Below are positions 5,929 through 9,807 of a stretch of 9,807 nt of DNA, one piece after another. A program made the position numbers and the translations under genes. Position 1 is the first letter of the stretch. Every line of letters starts with the position of its first letter. Under the pieces are notes generated by a model that was not told the DNA's origin, ran no database searches, and saw only the letters and a program-made list of their open reading frames with translations. Source of the DNA: DASUFH01 sp036274645 (lineage in GTDB: Bacteria > Acidobacteriota > Terriglobia > 20CM-2-55-15); NCBI GenBank assembly GCA_036274645.1, contig DASUFH010000319.1:1-9807 (forward strand), in the 5' to 3' direction.

Positions 5929-7263
5929 TCACTGTGTCGACACGGTCGCCACGCCGCCCGCCGGCACAAACAGCGCGGGCACACTGGAGCCAAAAGGAAG
6001 CTGGAGCGGGCCACCCTCGGAGCTGAAGAAGTCGACCCGAACGAACTGATCGACGGCGGAAGTATTCGCCACCACCACGACGCTGACCCATCCGCCGCCG
6101 GTCGCCACCTGGGCCAGTAATCGAGACAGCGGACCGCCGATACCCGTCGCAATGACCGGCATCGTGGCGATGCCGCCCGCCGCAGTTGGCGACACATTCC
6201 CGACGAGCGGCGCGGAAGGTCCGGTGGCGTTCCCCAGATTGGCCGACGGCCCGGTGATCGAGACTGTCGGCGGCGGGATTGTGCTCGTCAGAAGCGTCGG
6301 TGTCGGTGAACCGGCCAGCGGCGCCGCGATTCCCGTGGCGCTGCCCAGATTGACCGAGGGCCCCGTGATCGGGAACGTCGACAAAGGCGTCGGAAATGGC
6401 GGCGAAAGCGAACCCGCCAGCGGCGCCGAAGGGCCCGTAATCGGCGATACCGGAAAACCGATATTCAGGCCGGGAACCGAAATCGCGCCCGCCAGCGGAG
6501 TGGACGGGAAAACGATCGGCGGCGACGGGACAAACGCGAAGGCGCCCGGGCTCACCGGCGTGATCTGCACCGGTAGCGGCGGCGCCACCGTGGGAATGGT
6601 CGGAGACACGGGCGTGAACGGCGTGCTCGGGAACGCCGGCGTCACCACAAATTGCGAAGTGGCCGCGCCGGTTGTTCCCGTCAACGCGCCAATCGCCACG
6701 CTGGATCCGTTCAACTGCGTCGCGATCGGCAGCGTTGCAAAGGACGGCCCGACGAACCCCAGTCCCAGGACGCCGACCGGAACGTCCGCTTCGATGAACA
6801 GCAATCCACCAAAGGGTCCGGCCAACACCGGCACATCCGGGAACAGCTCCGTGATGAACCGGGAGATCTGCTGGATTCTTCCGATCGTAATCACCCGCGA
6901 ACCCACCGTGCCGCCCTGATCGTTATTAAGGATCAGACGAACCGTGGCGGTACCGGGTCCCGGATTGACAATCGCGATCCCGGTGTTGACTCCGGCATTG
7001 GGATTCGACGCAATGATCACGGAAGTCAGCGTCACCAGCGGACTCGGCAGAACCGTGGAACGGTAGAAAGCCCCGCCCACTTCCTGACTGAACAGTTCTG
7101 AAACGTTGAGACCGTCGCCACTTCCCGGCAGTGGCGTCACAACGGCAAATCCCGTTTGAATCGGATTCGGATTCACCACGATTTGCTGCGCGGCAGCCGG
7201 GGTACCCGATACCAGCATGAAGCAGAAGATGAGCCATAGAACTGCGTGGAAGAGGCGTTTCAT
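5929..7263 (-). CDS. Secreted Pro/Gly/Thr-rich repeat protein, function unknown
   Basis: A 444-residue exported protein. The signal peptide is residues 1-26 (KR at 2-3, hydrophobic 7-19, cleavage near PAAAQQ). Residues about 64-185 form a beta-rich domain with phrases such as GVNTGIAIVNPGPGTATVRL (91-110) and FITELFPDVP (136-145). I recognise this as a recurring domain in secreted proteins of Acidobacteriota-like genomes, but cannot name it. Residues about 205-375 are low-complexity Pro/Ser/Thr/Gly sequence with repeated ITGPS units. Residues about 384-444 (GGGWVSVVVVANTS and onward) look like the first half of a second related domain, which then stops. The start is ATG 7263, with GGAGG at 7271-7275 seven bases away; an upstream in-frame TTG at 7281 would place this Shine-Dalgarno inside the gene. 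A surface or extracellular role is inference. Confidence 0.85.
   Translation of the reverse strand: MKRLFHAVLWLIFCFMLVSGTPAAAQQIVVNPNPIQTGFAVVTPLPGSGDGLNVSELFSQEVGGAFYRSTVLPSPLVTLTSVIIASNPNAGVNTGIAIVNPGPGTATVRLILNNDQGGTVGSRVITIGRIQQISRFITELFPDVPVLAGPFGGLLFIEADVPVGVLGLGFVGPSFATLPIATQLNGSSVAIGALTGTTGAATSQFVVTPAFPSTPFTPVSPTIPTVAPPLPVQITPVSPGAFAFVPSPPIVFPSTPLAGAISVPGLNIGFPVSPITGPSAPLAGSLSPPFPTPLSTFPITGPSVNLGSATGIAAPLAGSPTPTLLTSTIPPPTVSITGPSANLGNATGPSAPLVGNVSPTAAGGIATMPVIATGIGGPLSRLLAQVATGGGWVSVVVVANTSAVDQFVRVDFFSSEGGPLQLPFGSSVPALFVPAGGVATVSTQ
6196..6441 (-). repeat. Internal ITGPS repeats within the secreted protein gene
   Basis: Residues 299-319 (6307-6369) and 336-356 (6196-6258) are two copies of a 21-residue unit, ITGPS-x-NLG-x-ATG-x2-APL-x-G, 37 residues apart. 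A shortened third copy, ITGPSAPLAGS, is at 275-285 (6409-6441). The DNA copies are clearly alike but diverged, so the expansion is not recent. The third copy reads as a unit with its middle deleted. Confidence 0.75.
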
Positions 7264-7361
7264 ATGAAGACCTCCGGTCAATCCTCTGCACGATGGTCGC
7301 CGCTTGGGGCAATGGCTTCAGCGTTCAGCTGAGAAACGAGTGAACCCAATAGAGTTGTGTA

Positions 7362-7405
7362 ACAGGCCGTTCGATCGGCGGTCTGCCGGTGGAGGAACGT
7401 CCTGT
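7362..7405. repeat. Imperfect inverted repeat with nested hairpin
   Basis: Bases 7362-7372 (acaggccgttc) pair with 7395-7405 (gaacgtcctgt) at ten of eleven positions. Inside, cggc (7376-7379) pairs with gccg (7385-7388) around ggtct. The whole 44 bases could form one extended hairpin. It lies about 100 bases upstream of the secreted-protein start, so it could be an operator or part of a leader, or a decayed member of the palindromic repeats, since ggcggtct occurs in its centre. Confidence 0.4.
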
Positions 7406-7440
7406 AACAATACGGATCAGGAAAAGCCCAATGGGACGAC

Positions 7441-7464
7441 GCAGGAACGGTCTATGACCGCCCG
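7441..7464 (+). repeat. Degenerate family A element
   Basis: Bases 7448-7464 read cggtctatgaccgcccg, identical to the family A core. The left flank is gcaggaacgg instead of gtaggggcgg, so the left arm has lost part of the dyad. It lies 43 bases before the intact copy at 7508-7531, in the same orientation. Confidence 0.65.
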
Positions 7465-7507
7465 CTGGAGTTTGGACAACGGAAGCATTTTGGGTCCCCG
7501 GCTGCTT

Positions 7508-7531
7508 GTAGGGGCGGTCTATGACCGCCCG
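7508..7531 (+). repeat. Family A element, intact copy
   Basis: This 24-base copy is identical to 1069-1092, including the gtag flank and the 19-base dyad at 7512-7530. Its left side (gtccccggctgctt, 7494-7507) matches, in reverse complement, the aggcggggacc-like tail beyond the copies at 1127-1150 and 7578-7601. The repeat therefore extends asymmetrically past the palindrome. Confidence 0.8.
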
Positions 7532-7577
7532 ACCTGAGTGGGATTCATTGATTAAAGAGTACGTCGCTCTGAAACGC

Positions 7578-7601
7578 TGGGTGGTCATAGACCGCCCCTA
7601 C
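7578..7601 (-). repeat. Family A element, inverted partner of 7508-7531
   Basis: Reads tgggtggtcatagaccg followed by cccctac, which differs at two positions from the copy at 1127-1150. It is the reverse complement of 7508-7531 apart from those changes, across a 46-base loop, so the two form an inverted pair like the one at 1067-1152. The tail acacgcaggcggggaacc continues the similarity seen after 1150. Confidence 0.75.
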
Positions 7602-7651
7602 ACGCAGGCGGGGAACCAGCCTCCCGCGGCGCCGGCGAAAATCCGCATCGA

Positions 7652-7688
7652 AAATCTTCAGGAAATCGCGCCTGAAGGTTTATCCTTC
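7652..7688 (+). promoter_or_regulatory. Two mutually exclusive hairpins in the xylanase leader
   Basis: Stem 1 pairs 7652-7662 (aaatcttcagg) with 7671-7681 (cctgaaggttt): eleven pairs including one G-U, with an 8-base loop. Stem 2 pairs 7674-7678 (gaagg) with 7684-7688 (ccttc). They share 7674-7678, so only one can form at a time. Stem 2 ends seven bases before the ATG at 7696. The only Shine-Dalgarno-like bases (gaagg) lie within the shared strand, about 17 bases from the ATG. This could influence initiation; that function is inference. Confidence 0.4.
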
Positions 7689-7695
7689 CATCGCT

Positions 7696-8835
7696 ATGAC
7701 CAACAATCCTGACCTCTCGCGACGAGCGTTTCTCGCGGCCGCCGCCGGCGCCGCAGCATTGTCCACGTTCGAAAGGCCCGCGCTGGCCGCGGGGCCTTCC
7801 ATGAAGGACGCGTACAAGGACGTCTTCCTCATCGGCACCGCGTTGGATTTCCGAAGCGCGTCGGAATTCAACGAGACGGAACTGGAAATCATCAAGACCC
7901 AGTTCAACGCAATGACGCCCGAAAACTCGATGAAGCCGCAGTCCGTTCATCCACAGGAAAACTCGTGGAACTGGACGCAGCCCGACACCCTGGTGCACTT
8001 CTGCGAAGAAAACAAGATCACGCCGATCGGACACTGCCTGGCCTGGCACAGCCAGACCAACCCGTGGTTCTTTCAGGGGGCCACCCGGGAACTGGCGCTG
8101 GAGCGCCTCAAGAATCACATCCTGACGCTGGTCGGGCACTTCCGGGGAAAGATCGCCGGCTGGGATGTCGTCAACGAAGCCATCAACGACAACGGACCGG
8201 CGACCACCGAGAACCTGCGCAACTCCCAGTGGTTCCAGATCGTCGGCCCGGATTTCCTCACGCAGGCATTCAAGTTTGCGCGCGAAGCCGATCCCAGGGT
8301 GGCGTTGCACTATAACGACTACAACATCGAGAGTGGCAATAAACACCAGAGTTCCCTGTTGCTGCTCAAGCGGCTTCTGTCGGAAAACGCGCCGGTGACC
8401 GTTGTCGGCATCCAGGGACACTGGAGCGTCTCGGGAATGAACGCGCAGAAACTCGAACAGATCGACCAGGCGATTGAAAACTACAAGGGACTCGGACTCA
8501 AAGTCGCGATCACCGAACTCGACCTCACCATGACCGGCGCGGGCGGCGGCCAGCTCGGCGCAGGCGGCTTCGGCGGTGGACCGCGGCGGGGCGGGGGAGG
8601 GACCGTCACGCCCGAAGCGCTGCAAAGCCAGGCCGACGCCTACGCAAAACTGTTTGCCCTGTTCCTCAAACATCGGGACGTCATCAACCGCGTCACGTTC
8701 TGGGGACTCAATGATCGCCGCTCGTGGCGCGCCGGCCAGAACCCGCTCGTGTTCGACGGCCAGAATCAGCCCAAGCCGGCGCTCGAAGCCATCGTCAACG
8801 TGGCGAAGAACGCGAACCAGAAGGCGCAGCGATGA
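7696..8835 (+). CDS. GH10 endo-1,4-beta-xylanase, Tat-exported
   Basis: A 379-residue glycoside hydrolase family 10 enzyme that cuts internal beta-1,4 bonds in xylan. Residues 1-32 are a twin-arginine signal (SRRAFLAA at 8-15, then an Ala-rich stretch, cleavage near ALAA), so it is exported folded. The catalytic barrel runs from about 36 to 375. Expected landmarks are present: MTPENSMK (73-80), GHCLAWHSQ (112-120), acid/base Glu161 in WDVVNEA and nucleophile Glu274 in ITELDL, followed by FWGLNDRRSW (335-344). It is a single-domain enzyme with no carbohydrate-binding module. Odd feature: a Gly-rich stretch at 281-302 lies right after the nucleophile strand. The start is ATG 7696; no strong Shine-Dalgarno is seen, but the next Met (36) is beyond the signal. 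No other polysaccharide-use genes flank it. The rhomboid gene follows 33 bases later. Confidence 0.97.
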   Translation: MTNNPDLSRRAFLAAAAGAAALSTFERPALAAGPSMKDAYKDVFLIGTALDFRSASEFNETELEIIKTQFNAMTPENSMKPQSVHPQENSWNWTQPDTLVHFCEENKITPIGHCLAWHSQTNPWFFQGATRELALERLKNHILTLVGHFRGKIAGWDVVNEAINDNGPATTENLRNSQWFQIVGPDFLTQAFKFAREADPRVALHYNDYNIESGNKHQSSLLLLKRLLSENAPVTVVGIQGHWSVSGMNAQKLEQIDQAIENYKGLGLKVAITELDLTMTGAGGGQLGAGGFGGGPRRGGGGTVTPEALQSQADAYAKLFALFLKHRDVINRVTFWGLNDRRSWRAGQNPLVFDGQNQPKPALEAIVNVAKNANQKAQR

Positions 8836-8868
8836 TTCGCCGGCGGAGTTCCCGGTAGAATAGTCGTC

Positions 8869-9717
8869 GTGCTGAGACAGAAGTGGGGATCAGTTGTTTG
8901 TCCGGGTTGTAACAACCTGGTCGGCGTTCAGGACGACCGCTGCATGACGTGCGGCCGGTGGAATCCCGGAATGTGGGGATTCGGACCGGCCCTCACGCGG
9001 CTCGGCCGCGATCTCGGGTTCACGCCGTTTATCATCACCGTCTGTATCTTCCTGTACGGCGCCACACTGCTATTTGACCGAGCCGGCATCCAGACCAGCG
9101 GAATTCTGAATATGCTTTCGCCGGCCAAGGAAAGTCTCTTTGTGTTCGGCGCAAGCGGCGCTGTCCCGATCTTCGGATACGGACGCTGGTGGACTGTGCT
9201 GACGGCAGGGTGGCTGCACGGCGGCGTATTGCACATCCTGTTCAATATGATGGCTGTTCGCAATGTCGCGCCGATCGTCGTGGACTTTTACGGCGCCAGC
9301 CGTACCGCGATCATTTATATATTCAGCGGCATCACTGGGTTTGCCGCCAGTTCATTGATCTGGGCCTATGGGCCGCGCCTTCCTTTCCTGTCGGGCGCTC
9401 GCTTGACGGTCGGCGCATCTGCGGCCATTGCCGGACTGATCGGAGCAATCTACTTCTATGGCCGGCGGACTGGCCACCGCCACGCGGGCGACCAGGCCAA
9501 ACAGTGGATCTTCTACCTGCTGATCTTTGGCTTCGTCGTGCAGGGAATCGACAACTGGGCGCATATCGGAGGGCTGGCCGGCGGCTATCTCTGCGCAAAA
9601 ATCCTCGACCCGCTTTATCCGGAACGTATAGACCACCTGCTGATCGCTCTCGGGCTGCTGATCGCGACCGCGATCGCATTCGCGGTCTCGATCACCCAGG
9701 GCCTGAGACTCCTGTAA
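8869..9717 (+). CDS. Rhomboid intramembrane serine protease with N-terminal zinc ribbon
   Basis: A 282-residue membrane protease. Residues 11-28 form a small zinc ribbon (Cys11, Cys14, Cys25, Cys28), placed before the first membrane segment. The rhomboid core is clear: H122-x3-N126 in the second core helix (WLHGGVLHILFN), catalytic Ser184 in GASAAIAGLIGA, and catalytic His232 in DNWAHIGGLAGG. About six or seven membrane segments run from 51 to 279. Rhomboids cut substrate proteins within or next to the membrane; no substrate is evident here. The start is taken as GTG 8869, which keeps the first Cys pair, but Shine-Dalgarno support is poor and the next Met (26) falls inside the ribbon. It begins 33 bases after the xylanase stop, so co-transcription is plausible, though a functional link is not shown. 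Confidence 0.94.
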   Translation: MLRQKWGSVVCPGCNNLVGVQDDRCMTCGRWNPGMWGFGPALTRLGRDLGFTPFIITVCIFLYGATLLFDRAGIQTSGILNMLSPAKESLFVFGASGAVPIFGYGRWWTVLTAGWLHGGVLHILFNMMAVRNVAPIVVDFYGASRTAIIYIFSGITGFAASSLIWAYGPRLPFLSGARLTVGASAAIAGLIGAIYFYGRRTGHRHAGDQAKQWIFYLLIFGFVVQGIDNWAHIGGLAGGYLCAKILDPLYPERIDHLLIALGLLIATAIAFAVSITQGLRLL

Positions 9718-9807
9718 GGCTCGGCGTGTGCACGCCGGAGGCGTGCCAGGACGATAGCCCGGGGTGAGCGAGCCGCGGAGCGCGAGCCCGATAGGGCGAA
9801 GCAGAAA
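9718..9807. repeat. Repeat-like dyad cluster after the rhomboid gene
   Basis: Right after the stop codon, cggcgtg (9722-9728) pairs with cacgccg (9731-9737), and gccc (9786-9789) pairs with gggc (9794-9797). Between them the sequence is rich in gcgag/gagcg alternations (9754-9786), a pattern like dispersed GC-rich intergenic repeats. No T-tract follows, so it is not a standard terminator. The window ends here, so its extent is unknown. Confidence 0.4.

Larger units (their letters stand above)
7264..7695. other. Divergent intergenic region with repeats and xylanase leader
   Basis: This gap separates the secreted-protein gene (minus) from the xylanase gene (plus) and must hold both promoters. 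It contains an imperfect inverted repeat (7362-7405), three family A elements (7441-7464, 7508-7531, 7578-7601) and a hairpin pair next to the xylanase start (7652-7688). I could not identify a clear -35/-10 pair by eye. Short open frames across it read through the palindromes and are not believable genes. Confidence 0.6.

Noticed and set aside
6152..6919. Plus-strand open frame opposite the secreted protein
   Set aside because: It mirrors the Pro/Gly repeats of the minus-strand gene. The minus strand has a signal peptide and a good Shine-Dalgarno; the plus strand has neither.
1..7601. CRISPR-like reading of the repeated palindromes
   Set aside because: Copies are kilobases apart, in both orientations, with no regular spacers and no cas genes.
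7521..7712. 63-codon plus-strand frame ahead of the xylanase
   Set aside because: It is translated mostly from repeat sequence and the leader hairpins, has no domain, and overlaps the xylanase start.
7585..8673. Long minus-strand open frame (362 codons) opposite the xylanase
   Set aside because: It is the complement of a GH10 gene with full catalytic motifs. The translation is Arg/Val/Asp-rich without domains, as expected for a GC-rich antisense frame.

Overview
The window reads as a piece of a GC-rich Gram-negative chromosome, most likely Acidobacteriota. This is inference: it rests on the outer-membrane barrel, the lipoprotein, the Tat-exported GH10 xylanase, the style of the secreted Pro-rich protein and the many palindromic intergenic repeats. 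No rRNA or other marker gene is present to confirm it. I see ten protein-coding genes, no tRNA or rRNA, no CRISPR array, no transposase and no phage or plasmid genes.

Layout. 1-325: intergenic, repeat-rich, with a near-perfect AT-rich hairpin. 326-1047 (+): a LysM mini-protein and a lipoprotein, probably one transcript. 1048-1186: a convergent gap filled by a long inverted repeat made of two copies of a palindromic element. 1187-2044 (-): a bile acid:sodium symporter-family transporter. 2143-2179 (-): a good intrinsic terminator for the next gene. 2217-2807 (-): an outer-membrane beta-barrel. 2808-3232: a gap with a strong dyad. 3233-4579 (-): tryptophanase. 4628-5287 (+): a PAP2 phosphatase, divergent from tryptophanase. 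5288-5391: repeat remnants. 5392-5814 (-): a universal stress protein. 5929-7263 (-): a secreted Pro/Gly/Thr-rich protein with internal repeats. 7264-7695: palindromic repeats plus a structured leader. 7696-8835 (+): a Tat-exported GH10 xylanase. 8869-9717 (+): a rhomboid protease with an N-terminal zinc ribbon. 9718-9807: another repeat-like tail.

How the genes relate. This is mostly a mosaic of short transcripts rather than one pathway. Envelope and exported functions dominate (LysM protein, lipoprotein, porin-like barrel, PAP2 lipid phosphatase, secreted protein, xylanase, rhomboid). Tryptophanase would make indole, pyruvate and ammonia from tryptophan. It has no visible tnaC leader or permease partner. 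I do not see a convincing new defence, biosynthetic or signalling system.

The most interesting signal is non-coding. A family of palindromic elements built on the core gggcggtc/gaccgccc occurs at least five times and tends to sit in inverted pairs. A related variant ends in ggaactagacca: one copy sits beside the long hairpin at 53-103, and another supplies the last seven codons and the stop codon of the PAP2 gene. The xylanase leader also carries two mutually exclusive hairpins just before the start codon.
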